Source of the DNA: Nitrospirillum sp034653275
GTDB lineage: Bacteria > Pseudomonadota > Alphaproteobacteria > Azospirillales > Azospirillaceae
Assembly (NCBI RefSeq): GCF_034653275.1
Contig: NZ_JAYEES010000004.1
Coordinates: 310,001 to 374,000, forward strand
Length of the DNA stretch: 64,000 nt
Direction: 5' to 3'
Position numbers and translations under genes: made by a program. The notes under the pieces are model-generated. The model was not told the origin of the DNA. It ran no database searches and saw nothing but the letters and a program-made list of their open reading frames with translations. Each line of letters begins with the position of its first letter. Within the stretch, counting starts at the first letter, position 1. Positions 36,382 to 45,780 of the stretch are shown here, in pieces.

Positions 36382-38898
36382 ATGGCGCGGATCGGCTTTG
36401 GGGTCATTGCGACCCTGTTGACGGTGGGGCTGCTGCTGTCTGGCTGCGGTGACAAGCAGGTGAAGGATGAGGCCATGAAGGCCGGCCGGGCCGCCGACAC
36501 CTTCCCGGCCGCGGACGAGGATTACTTCAAGGACATGGACGGCGGCGCCAAGCTGACCCAGGACGAGGTCATCGGCCGCAACAACTGGATCGTGTGGACC
36601 GGCGGCAACGACCGCTTCTGGGACATCATCACCAACAGCGCCTTCGGCAACTTCGATCTGCTGAAGACCATCTCCAGCCACAAGACCCTGCCCTTCGGCC
36701 GCCACAACCGGTTCGAGCAGCTGGGCCTGATGAACGAGCCCTGCTTCGTGGAGCCCACGGAGCCGTCGAAGGATCAGTTCGGCCTGTGGTTGGACCAGCG
36801 GGTGAAGAACGATCCCAACTGCCCCGACGACCCCTTCGCCAATGAGAAGAAATACCCCGGCGTCAAGATTGGCGCGCGTGGCACCCTGCTGGACGGCGAG
36901 AAGTTCCCCGTGGGCTCCTACTACGGTTATCCCACGGGCATCGTCGGCTTGCGTCTGTTCCCCAACCCCGACTTCGACGAAAAGGCGAAGAAGCATTGGG
37001 ACGCCAAGAAGTATTACGAGGATCCGGATTACTATAACGACAAGAACCTGGTCCGCCCCTACCGCGTGGGCATGGCCTGCGGTTTCTGCCATGTGGGTCC
37101 CAGCCCGACCAATCCCCCGGCCGACCCGGAAAACCCGAAGTGGGAAAACATGAGCGCCGTGGTCGGCGCCCAATACTTCTGGATCGACCGCATCTTCGGC
37201 TGGAACTACGGCAAGCTGGGTTCGGCCCAGTGGAAGAAGAACGAGCAGAACTACCTGATCCAGCTGGTGCACACCTCGCGCCCCGGCGCGCTGGACACCT
37301 CGCTGGTTTCCACCGACTACATCAACAACCCCCGCACCATGAACGCCGTCTATGAGCTGTCGGCCCGTATGAACCTGGGCAAGGAGCGGGGACTGGAGAC
37401 GCTGAGCGGGCCTGAGCTGAACAACGAGTTCCTCAAGGGCGACCTCAACGGCACCACCGTCGCCACGCCGCACGTCCTGAAGGACGGTTCCGACAGCGTG
37501 GGCGTTCAGGGGGCGCTGAACCGCGTCTACATCAACATCGGCCTGTTCAGCGAGGAATGGCTGCGCCACTTCAATCCGCTGTTCGGCGGCGTGCCCAACA
37601 CGGCCATCCAGATCGAGGTGGGCCGCAAGAACTCCAGCTACTGGCAAGCGACGGAGGCGCAGACCCTCGACCTGGCCAAATACTTCCTGAACAAGGATAT
37701 CCAGAAGGGCCACAAGCTGGCCGACGCGCCGGGCGGCAAGAAGTACATGACCGCGACCGATGCCCAGCTGGACCGGGGCAAGGAGGTGTTCGCCGAAACC
37801 TGCGCCGGCTGCCATTCCAGCAAGCAGCCGCCGGTGCCCAAGGATATCGACTTCAAGACCTGCAACGGTCCCAACTATCTGGTCTGCTGGGACAAGTACT
37901 GGGCGTGGGTGAACACGCCCGAGTTCAAGGAACAGATGAAGGCGCTGGTGAAGGCCCCGGATTTCCTGGAAGGGAACTACCTGTCCACCGACATGCGCGT
38001 CCCGGTGACCCTGTTGCAGACCAACGCCTGCAGCCCGCTGGCCACCAACGCCATTGCCGGCAACATCTGGGACAACTTCTCCTCCACCTCGTACAAGCAA
38101 CTGCCGTCCGTCGGCACCATCAAGATCCATGACCCCTTCACCGGTGAGGAGAAGGACTACGTCATGCCGGCTGGCGGCCGCGGCTACACCCGTGTGCCCT
38201 CGCTGGTGGCCCTGTGGTCCACGGCGCCCTACTTGGTGAACAACTCGGTGGGCTGGCCGGAGGGCTCCGCCTACTCCGAGGATTATCTGAACGGCAAGAA
38301 GCCCTATCCGGCCTACCTGCTGGACCCGTCGGTCGACGGGCGCGTGCAGTCCTTCAAGGTTTCGATCAAGCAGATGCTGTGGCCCGAGACCCGTCCGCAC
38401 GACAAGCTGCTGGGCGACAAGGGCGTATTCTTCATCGACCGCACCAGCGTTGGCAGCTACCTGGTGGTGCCCGGCGGCTTCCTGCCCGGCTTCCTCAAGC
38501 CGCTGCTCAGTCCGCTGCACCGCTGGCTGCCCAGCATCTTCGGCGATGGCGACCTGATGGTCGGTCCCATCCCCAAGGATACGCCGGTCAACATCCTGTC
38601 CAACACCGAGCTGTACAAGGACGACGCGACCCTGGCGGAAAACCTGCCCCGCTACGTCCAGCTGCTGCAATTCCTGAAGCAGGCGACCCATGACTTGGCG
38701 CGGCTGCCCAAGAACGCCACGGACGAAGAGGCGCGCAAGGCCTTCGCCAACCTGCGGAAGCCGCTGCTGGACTTCAGCAAGTGCCCGGATTTCGAGGTCA
38801 ACCGCGGCCACTACTTCGGCACCAGCTTCACGACCGAGACGACGGCGCTCAACGATGACGACAAGAACGCGCTGATCGAGTTCCTGAAGACCTTCTGA
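36382..38898 (+). CDS. RoxA-like dihaem cytochrome c lipoprotein
   Basis: An 838-residue exported haem protein. The N-terminus has a lipobox (LLLSGCGDK, Cys22), so it is a lipoprotein. Two haem-c motifs are present: CGFCH at 233-237 and CAGCH at 474-478. The block RVPSLVALWSTAPYLVNNSVG and the N-terminal VWTGGNDRFWD recall the RoxA family of dihaem enzymes, which includes the rubber oxygenase RoxA and, more distantly, dihaem fatty-acid dioxygenases and diol synthases. It is longer than RoxA (about 680). The genes after it encode a GMC oxidoreductase and a patatin. The substrate is unknown; an oxygenase or peroxidase acting on a hydrophobic substrate is a reasonable inference. Confidence 0.8.
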   Translation: MARIGFGVIATLLTVGLLLSGCGDKQVKDEAMKAGRAADTFPAADEDYFKDMDGGAKLTQDEVIGRNNWIVWTGGNDRFWDIITNSAFGNFDLLKTISSHKTLPFGRHNRFEQLGLMNEPCFVEPTEPSKDQFGLWLDQRVKNDPNCPDDPFANEKKYPGVKIGARGTLLDGEKFPVGSYYGYPTGIVGLRLFPNPDFDEKAKKHWDAKKYYEDPDYYNDKNLVRPYRVGMACGFCHVGPSPTNPPADPENPKWENMSAVVGAQYFWIDRIFGWNYGKLGSAQWKKNEQNYLIQLVHTSRPGALDTSLVSTDYINNPRTMNAVYELSARMNLGKERGLETLSGPELNNEFLKGDLNGTTVATPHVLKDGSDSVGVQGALNRVYINIGLFSEEWLRHFNPLFGGVPNTAIQIEVGRKNSSYWQATEAQTLDLAKYFLNKDIQKGHKLADAPGGKKYMTATDAQLDRGKEVFAETCAGCHSSKQPPVPKDIDFKTCNGPNYLVCWDKYWAWVNTPEFKEQMKALVKAPDFLEGNYLSTDMRVPVTLLQTNACSPLATNAIAGNIWDNFSSTSYKQLPSVGTIKIHDPFTGEEKDYVMPAGGRGYTRVPSLVALWSTAPYLVNNSVGWPEGSAYSEDYLNGKKPYPAYLLDPSVDGRVQSFKVSIKQMLWPETRPHDKLLGDKGVFFIDRTSVGSYLVVPGGFLPGFLKPLLSPLHRWLPSIFGDGDLMVGPIPKDTPVNILSNTELYKDDATLAENLPRYVQLLQFLKQATHDLARLPKNATDEEARKAFANLRKPLLDFSKCPDFEVNRGHYFGTSFTTETTALNDDDKNALIEFLKTF

Positions 38899-38989
38899 CC
38901 ACCGTCCCCCTGTCGACCGCCCGCCGCGCAGCCGCGCGGCCGGCGGCGAGGGGGCGGCATTTCCACGGGCCAGGCACGGGGGATAGGCT

Positions 38990-40960
38990 ATGGCAGACAT
39001 AAATGGGGCATCCGCCCAATCCGCTCACTACGATTTCATTGTCGTCGGTTCCGGCGCCGGCGGCGGCACGGTGGCGGCGCGCCTGGCGGAGGCCGGGTAC
39101 ACGGTGCTGGTGCTGGAGGCGGGCGGGGACCCGCGCAAATCCCATGGCGGCGATCCCTATTATCCGAACGAGAACCGTTTGCCGGACGATTACGACGTAC
39201 CGGTACTCCATGCCTTCGCCTCGGAAAACACAGGCATGCGCTGGGATTTTTTCGTGCGCCACTACAGCGACCAGGCGGTGCAGACTTCCGATCCCAAGTA
39301 TGTGCCGGTATATCCACCGCCTAACGGGCGGCCGGTCGATGGCGTCCTCTACCCCCGCGCTGGCACGCTGGGCGGCTGCACGGCGCACAACGCCCAGATC
39401 ATCATCTATCCCAACAACGAGGACTGGCAGTTCATCGCCGACCTGACGGGCGATATCAGCTGGCACCCAAAGGCCATGCGGCGGCTGTTCCGCAAGCTGG
39501 AGAACTGTCACTACCGTTGGTTCTACCGCCTGCTGTACTGGCTGAGCCTCGGCCTGATCAATCCGTCGGGCCACGGCTTCCGTGGCTGGCTGCACACCCA
39601 GAAGGCCATCCCGCTGCAGGCGCTAGGCGACAAGCCCCTGATCCAGGGCTTGCTGGATTGCGCCAAGGCCGTGCTGCAACGCGACCCCAATCCCGACCAG
39701 GGTTTCGAATGGCTGCTGGAGGGGGAGGGGGACGCGAACGACGTTCGTCTGGTGGACGCGGACGCATTCGGCCTGCGGTACGTCCCCCTGTCCAACCGCA
39801 ACCATGCCCGCACCGGCACGCGCGAGCGCCTGCTGGAGGTGGCCGAGAAGCATCCCGACCGGCTGCATATCGAACTTGACGCCCTGGTCACCCGCGTCCT
39901 GTTCGATGAGTCCACAGACGGGCCGCTGGGGGGCGAGCCGCGCGCCATCGGCGTGGAATACGAGAAGGGGGAGAAGCTGTATTCCGCCTCCTTCGCCCAG
40001 GGTACGGGTGGGGAAAAACGCGCCGTCTACGCCAAGCATGAGGTCATCCTGTCCGGCGGCGCCTTCAACACGCCGCAACTGCTGATGCTGTCGGGCATCG
40101 GGCCCAAAGAAACACTGGCGAAATTCAACATCCCGGTGCGGGTCGACAGCCCCGGCGTGGGCCGCAACCTGCAGGACCGGTACGAGGTCGGCGTCGTCAA
40201 CGAGATGACCACGGACTGGGAGGTGCTGAAAGGCGCCAAGTTCGCCGCCGGCGATCCCCAGTACCAGCAATGGAAGGAAAAGCGCGAGGGCGTCTACACC
40301 ACCAACGGCGCCGTGCTGGCCGTCACCAAGCGCTCAGCACCCGAGCGGCCCATGCCCGACCTGTTCTGCTTCGGCCTGCTGGGTGAATTCCGCGGCTACT
40401 TCCCCGGCTATTCCAGCCTGTTCCCGGAGCACCTGAACATGCTGACCTGGGCGGTGCTGAAGGCCCACACGCTGAACCGCGGCGGCGAGGTGACCCTGCG
40501 GTCGGCCGACCCGCGCGACACCCCCTACATCAATTTCCATTACTTCGAGGAAGGGACCGACAAGTCGGGCGAGGACCTGGACAGCGTGGTGGAGGGCATC
40601 CGCTTCGTGCGCGCCGTCACCAAGCAACTGTACGACCAGGGCATCGCCAAGCAGGAACTGCTGCCGGGGCCCGCTGTGCAGACGGATGAGGAGCTGAAGC
40701 GCTTCGTGCGGACCCATGCCTGGGGCCACCACGCCTCCTGCACCTGCGCCATCGGCAGCGCCACGGGGGGTGGCGTGCTGTCCAGCGATTTCCGCGTCCA
40801 CGGGGTCAAGGGTTTGCGGGTGGTGGACGCCTCCGTTTTCCCGCGCATCCCCGGCTACTTCATCGTCAGCGCCGTCTACATGATCGGCGAGAAGGCGGCC
40901 GAGGTGATCATCGAGCAGACCCGTTGCCAGCCGAACCGCCGCCATCAGGCGCGGGCGTGA
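38990..40960 (+). CDS. GMC-family FAD-dependent oxidoreductase
   Basis: A 656-residue flavoenzyme that should oxidise an alcohol. The N-terminal dinucleotide fold is VVGSGAGGGTVAARLAEAG, ending in Glu43; FAD contacts appear in GTLGGCTAHNAQIIIYPNNE and VILSGGAFNTPQLLMLSGIG. The C-terminal active-site region has HAWGHHASCTCAIGS and VVDASVFPRIPGYF. There is no clear signal peptide, though twin-arginine or co-export cannot be excluded. It starts 91 bases after the cytochrome gene and ends 19 bases before the patatin gene, so it is the middle of an operon. The dihaem protein could be its electron acceptor or could supply its substrate. Confidence 0.9.
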   Translation: MADINGASAQSAHYDFIVVGSGAGGGTVAARLAEAGYTVLVLEAGGDPRKSHGGDPYYPNENRLPDDYDVPVLHAFASENTGMRWDFFVRHYSDQAVQTSDPKYVPVYPPPNGRPVDGVLYPRAGTLGGCTAHNAQIIIYPNNEDWQFIADLTGDISWHPKAMRRLFRKLENCHYRWFYRLLYWLSLGLINPSGHGFRGWLHTQKAIPLQALGDKPLIQGLLDCAKAVLQRDPNPDQGFEWLLEGEGDANDVRLVDADAFGLRYVPLSNRNHARTGTRERLLEVAEKHPDRLHIELDALVTRVLFDESTDGPLGGEPRAIGVEYEKGEKLYSASFAQGTGGEKRAVYAKHEVILSGGAFNTPQLLMLSGIGPKETLAKFNIPVRVDSPGVGRNLQDRYEVGVVNEMTTDWEVLKGAKFAAGDPQYQQWKEKREGVYTTNGAVLAVTKRSAPERPMPDLFCFGLLGEFRGYFPGYSSLFPEHLNMLTWAVLKAHTLNRGGEVTLRSADPRDTPYINFHYFEEGTDKSGEDLDSVVEGIRFVRAVTKQLYDQGIAKQELLPGPAVQTDEELKRFVRTHAWGHHASCTCAIGSATGGGVLSSDFRVHGVKGLRVVDASVFPRIPGYFIVSAVYMIGEKAAEVIIEQTRCQPNRRHQARA

Positions 40961-40979
40961 GAATCAGGGGGCTAGACCA

Positions 40980-43955
40980 ATGACCAATCCGCTCAGCACC
41001 ATCGAGGTTCTGCGGGCCGAGGCCGAGAGCATCCACGGCGACCACGTGCTCGACGGGGTGCAGGACCAGGACCTGACCCTGGCGCTCAACAATCTGGAAT
41101 CCACCGCCCTCTGCCTGTCGGGCGGCGGCATCCGCAGCGCCACCTTCGGCCTCGGGATCATCCAGGCGCTGGCCGCCCGGCCCCGGCCCTGCAAGGACTT
41201 CCGCCTGCCGCCGCCCGACAAGGCGCTGTTGGGGCAGTTCAACTACCTCTCCACCGTTTCCGGCGGCGGCTATATCGGCAGTTGGCTGTCGGCCTGGCTT
41301 TCGCGCCAGCCCTATGCCGACGTGCTGCCGCAGCTGAACACCCGCAGCCACGACGTCAGCGCCGTTGAGCCGACGGCCATCGGCGACCTACGCCGCGACA
41401 GCAACTACCTGACGCCCAAGGTGGGCCTGGTTTCCGCCGACACCTGGGCGGCGGCGGCCATGATCCTGCGCAACCTGCTGCTGAACTGGGTGCTGCTGAT
41501 CCCGCTGTTCCTGCTCAGCCTGGTGGTGGTGAAGCTGGCGGCCGTGGGCGTGGCCTGGCTGTCGCATCCCTTCGGCGACCAGAAGTACGGCCTGGCCCTG
41601 TTCATCCTGGCGGCCATCTCCCTGGTGCTGGTCCTCATAGGACTACGGTTCACACTACGTGCCATGAGGCTCAGCGGCACGGCCAGTCCAACACAGGGCC
41701 AGTTCCTGAAGGGAAATCTGCTGCCCATGTTCCTGGGCGGCGTCGCCTGGACCGGGGCGCTGGACACCACCATCGGCTATCAGTTGCTGATCGTCACGCC
41801 GCTGGCCGACCTGCTGGTCTTCGGCGGCATCCTCGGCTTCGTCGTCTATGGCGCGGCCCAGCTCATCACCCTGCTCACGACGGGGGAGCTGTTCACCGCG
41901 TTGCTCGATCTCAAGCGCTGGGCGCGGCTGAAGCACCGCACCACTTGGGGCTGGCTGGTGGCGGGCATCGCCTACGGCGCCTTCCTGGGCTTGGGCGCCC
42001 ATATCATCGGCTCCGGCGGTGACCCGGCCGTGCGCCTGTTGCTGCTGCTGCTGTTCGCGCCGCCGTGGCTGTTGCTGTCGCAGTTGATGGCGGAGACCTG
42101 CTATGTGGCGCTGACCAGCAACACCCCCCGCTCGGATGAGCAGCGCGAGTGGTTCGCGCGATCGGCCGGCTGGTACCTTGCGACCTGTGTCGCCTGGATC
42201 GCTGGCGTGGCCCTGGCGCTGCTGGGGTCGTGGACGGCCGGGCAGGTGGAACTGGGCACGCAGGCCCTGTTCGACTGGCTGGTGGCCGGCGGCGGCGCCA
42301 CCGCCATGGTCGGCTGGCTGACCGGCGGCAGCGGCCGCACCTCGGCCCAGCCGTCCAACCAGACCCCCAACCGCAGCCCCGTCGCCATCGCCTACAATGT
42401 GGCGGCCAGCCTGTCGGCACCCTTGTTCTTCGCCCTGCTGCTGGTGCTGGGGTCGGCCGTGATCGACCTGGTGGTGCTGCGCGACTCCCTGTTCGCCTAC
42501 CTGATCTCCTACGGCAACTACCTCATCCTGCCGGACAGCGCCGGGTCGGTGGTGTTCCAGAGCGGCATGGTGGAGGCGCAGGAGCGTGGCATGGTGGTGC
42601 CGCTGCTGCTGACCGCGGGGGTAATTCTGGGCATCATCGCCTTCTTCGCGTCCAAGTATATCAACATCAACCGCTTCTCCCTGCACGGCCTCTACCGCAA
42701 CCGCCTGGTCCGGGCCTTTCTGGGGGCCTCGCACATTGGCCGCAAGCCGGACCGCTTCACCGGCTTCGACATGGACGACAATCCGACCATGCAGTCGCTG
42801 TGGCCGGCGAAGCGAGAGGATCGGACGGGCGACAACTGGCGGCCCTTCCATGTCCTGAACACGACCCTGAACGTCATCTCCACCCGCAACCTGGCGTGGC
42901 AGCAGCGCAAGGGCATGTCCTTCACCATCACGCCGCTGCACAGCGGGGCGGCGTCGCTGTGCCCCCTGCTGGACCAGCCGGGCGGCACGCTGGTGGCTTA
43001 TCGCGGCGCCTTCCGTCCGTCGTCCAAGTATGGCGGGTCGTCGCACAGCGGCCGGCGGTTCCGCCTGTGGCCCTTCACGCGTCAGCCGAAATGCCCGCCC
43101 CGCCCGGAGGATGATCCGAAGAACCCCGGCATCTCCCTGGGCACGGCCATGGCCATCTCCGGCGCGGCGGTGGACCCCAACGCGGGCTATCACTCCTCGC
43201 CCACCGTGTCCTTGCTGCTGACCCTGCTGAACATGCGGCTGGGCTGGTGGCTGGGCAACCCGGCGCCGGTGGGCGACAAAACCTGGTACCGCAACGGTCC
43301 GCCCACGGCGGCGGCACCCCTGGTCAAGGACGCCTTCGGCCTGACGACGGACGACCAGCCCTATGTCGCCCTGTCGGATGGCGGCCATTTCGAGGACCTG
43401 GGCCTGTACGAGATGGTGCGCCGCCGCTGCCGTTACATCGTGGTCAGCGACGCGGGCGAGGATCCGGACTTCACCTATTCCGACCTCGGCATGGCGGTGC
43501 GCAAGATCGGCATCGATTTCGGCATCCCCATCCGCTTCCACGATCTGCAGAAGATGCAGCCGCGACCGGCGCCGGGGGTGACGCTGACCGATGTGCCCTA
43601 TCACGCCATGGGCGTCATCGACTACGCCATCGTCGACGGGCCCACGGCCAAGCCGGGCATCATCCTGTACGTCAAGGCCAGCTTCCATAACTGCGATGAA
43701 AGCGCGGGCGTGAAGGCCTACGCCAACAGCCACCCCACCTTCCCGCACGAGTCCACCACCGACCAGTGGTTCTCCGAAAGTCAGTTCGAGAGCTACCGGT
43801 CGCTGGGCTTCGAAATCATGGACAGCATCCTGGCGGAGGCCCAGGGCTGCGCCACGGACCTGGCCACCCTGAAGCAGATCCTGGACCGCCTGGCGGCGCC
43901 GGCGCTGAAGGAAGAGTGTGAGGAGTGTGACCCGCCGACGATCCCAGGCGCCTGA
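40980..43955 (+). CDS. Patatin-like phospholipase with an internal membrane domain
   Basis: A 991-residue protein with a patatin domain split by membrane helices. The N-terminal part carries the oxyanion motif LCLSGGGIRSATFGLGI (residues about 45-61) and the nucleophile Ser94 in YLSTVSGGGYIGSW. There the residue two before Ser is Thr, not the canonical Gly. The catalytic Asp is at about 800 in SDGGHFEDLGLYEMVRRR. Between them lie roughly eight to ten hydrophobic segments (about 160-560). It probably hydrolyses membrane lipids at the inner membrane. Position in the operon suggests it releases fatty acids used by the two upstream enzymes, which is an inference. Confidence 0.85.
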   Translation: MTNPLSTIEVLRAEAESIHGDHVLDGVQDQDLTLALNNLESTALCLSGGGIRSATFGLGIIQALAARPRPCKDFRLPPPDKALLGQFNYLSTVSGGGYIGSWLSAWLSRQPYADVLPQLNTRSHDVSAVEPTAIGDLRRDSNYLTPKVGLVSADTWAAAAMILRNLLLNWVLLIPLFLLSLVVVKLAAVGVAWLSHPFGDQKYGLALFILAAISLVLVLIGLRFTLRAMRLSGTASPTQGQFLKGNLLPMFLGGVAWTGALDTTIGYQLLIVTPLADLLVFGGILGFVVYGAAQLITLLTTGELFTALLDLKRWARLKHRTTWGWLVAGIAYGAFLGLGAHIIGSGGDPAVRLLLLLLFAPPWLLLSQLMAETCYVALTSNTPRSDEQREWFARSAGWYLATCVAWIAGVALALLGSWTAGQVELGTQALFDWLVAGGGATAMVGWLTGGSGRTSAQPSNQTPNRSPVAIAYNVAASLSAPLFFALLLVLGSAVIDLVVLRDSLFAYLISYGNYLILPDSAGSVVFQSGMVEAQERGMVVPLLLTAGVILGIIAFFASKYININRFSLHGLYRNRLVRAFLGASHIGRKPDRFTGFDMDDNPTMQSLWPAKREDRTGDNWRPFHVLNTTLNVISTRNLAWQQRKGMSFTITPLHSGAASLCPLLDQPGGTLVAYRGAFRPSSKYGGSSHSGRRFRLWPFTRQPKCPPRPEDDPKNPGISLGTAMAISGAAVDPNAGYHSSPTVSLLLTLLNMRLGWWLGNPAPVGDKTWYRNGPPTAAAPLVKDAFGLTTDDQPYVALSDGGHFEDLGLYEMVRRRCRYIVVSDAGEDPDFTYSDLGMAVRKIGIDFGIPIRFHDLQKMQPRPAPGVTLTDVPYHAMGVIDYAIVDGPTAKPGIILYVKASFHNCDESAGVKAYANSHPTFPHESTTDQWFSESQFESYRSLGFEIMDSILAEAQGCATDLATLKQILDRLAAPALKEECEECDPPTIPGA

Positions 43956-44077
43956 CCGGCCTAGCCGGGAAGCGGGAAGGAACAAGGCATCCGTTCTGCA
44001 TCTTAAAGAGGTGGGGCGAGGGCGCACGCGGGGTGCGGCTCGCCCCACCTTTCAAAGGGACAGCGGGGAGGATAGCC

Positions 44078-45433
44078 TTGGACACCCTGGAGCCGGGATC
44101 GGCGCCATCCGAAACGACGCCCGTGCCCGCGCCCGCTCCGGCGGGGCGGGATTGCGAAACTGGCGACGGGGGGCCGAAAAAGCCCCGCACCATCTGGCAA
44201 TGCCTGGGCCCCGGCCTGGTGACCGGGGCATCCGACGACGATCCCAGCGGCATCGCCACATATTCCCAGGTGGGGGCCCAGTTCGGCTACGGCCTGGCCT
44301 GGACCCTGATCCTGACCTATCCGCTTATGGCGGCGATCCAGGAGATCAGCGCCCGCATCGGCCGGGTGACGGGCCACGGCATCGCCGGCAACCTGCGCCG
44401 CCATTACCCGCCGCTGACCATCAACGCCATCGTTTTCCTGCTGGTGGCGGCCAACGTCATCAACATCGGCGCCGACCTGGGGGCCATGGCGGCGGCGCTG
44501 GGCCTGCTGATCGGCGGGCCGCAATGGTTGTACGTCCTGCTGTTCGGGGGCGCCTCGGCCGCCCTGCAGATCCTGGTGCCGTACTGCCGCTACGTCTCTA
44601 TCCTGAAGTGGCTGACGCTGTCGCTGTTCGCCTATGTCGCCACCGTGCTGGTGGTGCCCATCCCGTGGGCTGAGCTGGGCCGTGCGGTGATCCACCCGCC
44701 CGGCTCGTTGAAATCCGAGTATCTGGTGGCCGTCGTCGCCGTCTTCGGCACCACCATCAGCCCCTACCTCTTCTTCTGGCAAGCCGACCAGGAGGTGGAG
44801 GAGGAAAAGGGCGACCCCGAGGCCCAGCCCCTGAAAAAGGCGCCGGAACAGGCGCCGGAGGAACTGCGGCGCATCCGCCTGGACACCTACATCGGCATGC
44901 TGCTGTCCAACGGCGTGGCGCTGTTCATCATCATCACCACCGCCGCCACCCTGCACGTCCACGGCGTCACCGACATCCAGACGTCGTCGCAGGCGGCGGA
45001 GGCGCTGCGCCCCATCGCCGGCACCTTCGCCTTCGCCGTTTTCGCCCTGGGCATCATCGGCACCGGCCTGCTGGCCCTGCCGGTGCTGGCGGGGTCGGCG
45101 GCCTATGCGCTGGGCGAGGCGCGGCGCTGGCCCGTGGGCCTGGCGCGGCCCTGGCACAAGGCCAAGGCCTTCTACGGCGCCATCCTGGCGGCCATGGCCG
45201 TGGGCTCGGTCATGAACGTCATCGACATGGATCCGGTGAAGGCCCTGTTCTGGAGCGCCGTGGTCAACGGCCTGGTGGCCGTGCCGGTCATCGTCATGAT
45301 GATGCGCATGGCGACCAAGCGCGAAATCATGGGCGACTTCGTGCTGCCGCCGGCCCTGCGCGCCCTGGGCTGGGCCTGCATGGCCGCCATGGCGGTGGTG
45401 GACACCGCCATGGTGGTCACCTGGGTGGTATGA
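44078..45433 (+). CDS. NRAMP-like metal transporter, non-canonical metal site
   Basis: About 451 residues and eleven helices. The first helix has GLVTGASDDDPSGIATYSQV, where canonical NRAMP proteins read DPGN. Helix 6 has FGTTISPYLFFWQ where they read MPHN, so the metal-coordinating Asn and Met are replaced. Such divergence is known for magnesium- or aluminium-specific relatives, so transport of Mn or Fe should not be assumed. The loop between helices 6 and 7 is acidic and charged (EVEEEKGDPEAQPLKK). I chose the TTG at 44078 (LDTLEPGSAP) because GGGGAGGA lies 6 bases upstream; a GTG at 44033 is the alternative. Confidence 0.85.
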   Translation: MDTLEPGSAPSETTPVPAPAPAGRDCETGDGGPKKPRTIWQCLGPGLVTGASDDDPSGIATYSQVGAQFGYGLAWTLILTYPLMAAIQEISARIGRVTGHGIAGNLRRHYPPLTINAIVFLLVAANVINIGADLGAMAAALGLLIGGPQWLYVLLFGGASAALQILVPYCRYVSILKWLTLSLFAYVATVLVVPIPWAELGRAVIHPPGSLKSEYLVAVVAVFGTTISPYLFFWQADQEVEEEKGDPEAQPLKKAPEQAPEELRRIRLDTYIGMLLSNGVALFIIITTAATLHVHGVTDIQTSSQAAEALRPIAGTFAFAVFALGIIGTGLLALPVLAGSAAYALGEARRWPVGLARPWHKAKAFYGAILAAMAVGSVMNVIDMDPVKALFWSAVVNGLVAVPVIVMMMRMATKREIMGDFVLPPALRALGWACMAAMAVVDTAMVVTWVV

Positions 45434-45437
45434 CGCT

Positions 45438-45755
45438 TCACCCGTGCGCCAGCTTCAGCCCGGCGATGCCGGCCACGATCAGGCCGATGCACGCCAGGCG
45501 CAGGGCCGTCGCCGGCTCGTTGAACAGGATGATGCCGGCGATGACGGTGCCCAGCGTGCCGATGCCCGTCCACACCGCGTAGGCCGTGCCCAGGGGCAGG
45601 GCGCGCAGGGCCAGGCCCAGAAGGCCCAAGCTGACGCCCATGGCGGTGATGGTGAGGATGGACGGCACCAGGCGGGTGAAGCCGTCGGTGTATTTCAGGC
45701 CCACGGCCCAGCCCACTTCGGACAGGCCGGCCAGCAGCAACCATAGCCAAGCCAT
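45438..45755 (-). CDS. gdx: SMR-family guanidinium exporter (SugE/Gdx)
   Basis: Small multidrug-resistance-type exporter of 105 residues with four helices that acts as an antiparallel dimer. The N-terminal block LLLAGLSEVGWAVGLKYTDG contains the proton and substrate Glu13. With TAYAVWTGIGTLGTVIAGII it matches the Gdx subtype, which exports guanidinium, rather than the Qac subtype. A guanidine-II riboswitch in its leader confirms the assignment independently. It converges with the NRAMP-like gene, 4 bases between stops. GGAG lies 7 bases before the ATG. Confidence 0.95.
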   Translation of the reverse strand: MAWLWLLLAGLSEVGWAVGLKYTDGFTRLVPSILTITAMGVSLGLLGLALRALPLGTAYAVWTGIGTLGTVIAGIILFNEPATALRLACIGLIVAGIAGLKLAHG

Positions 45756-45780
45756 GGTGGATCTCCGGTGTGTGTGAAGG

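Noticed and set aside
36253..39000. 915-codon open frame on the minus strand opposite the cytochrome gene
   Set aside because: Composition is that of a shadow frame and it crosses the divergent promoter; the plus strand has haem motifs and a lipobox.
45438..45755. Quaternary-ammonium (Qac/EmrE) efflux pump
   Set aside because: Sequence blocks and the guanidine-II leader point to the Gdx guanidinium subtype.
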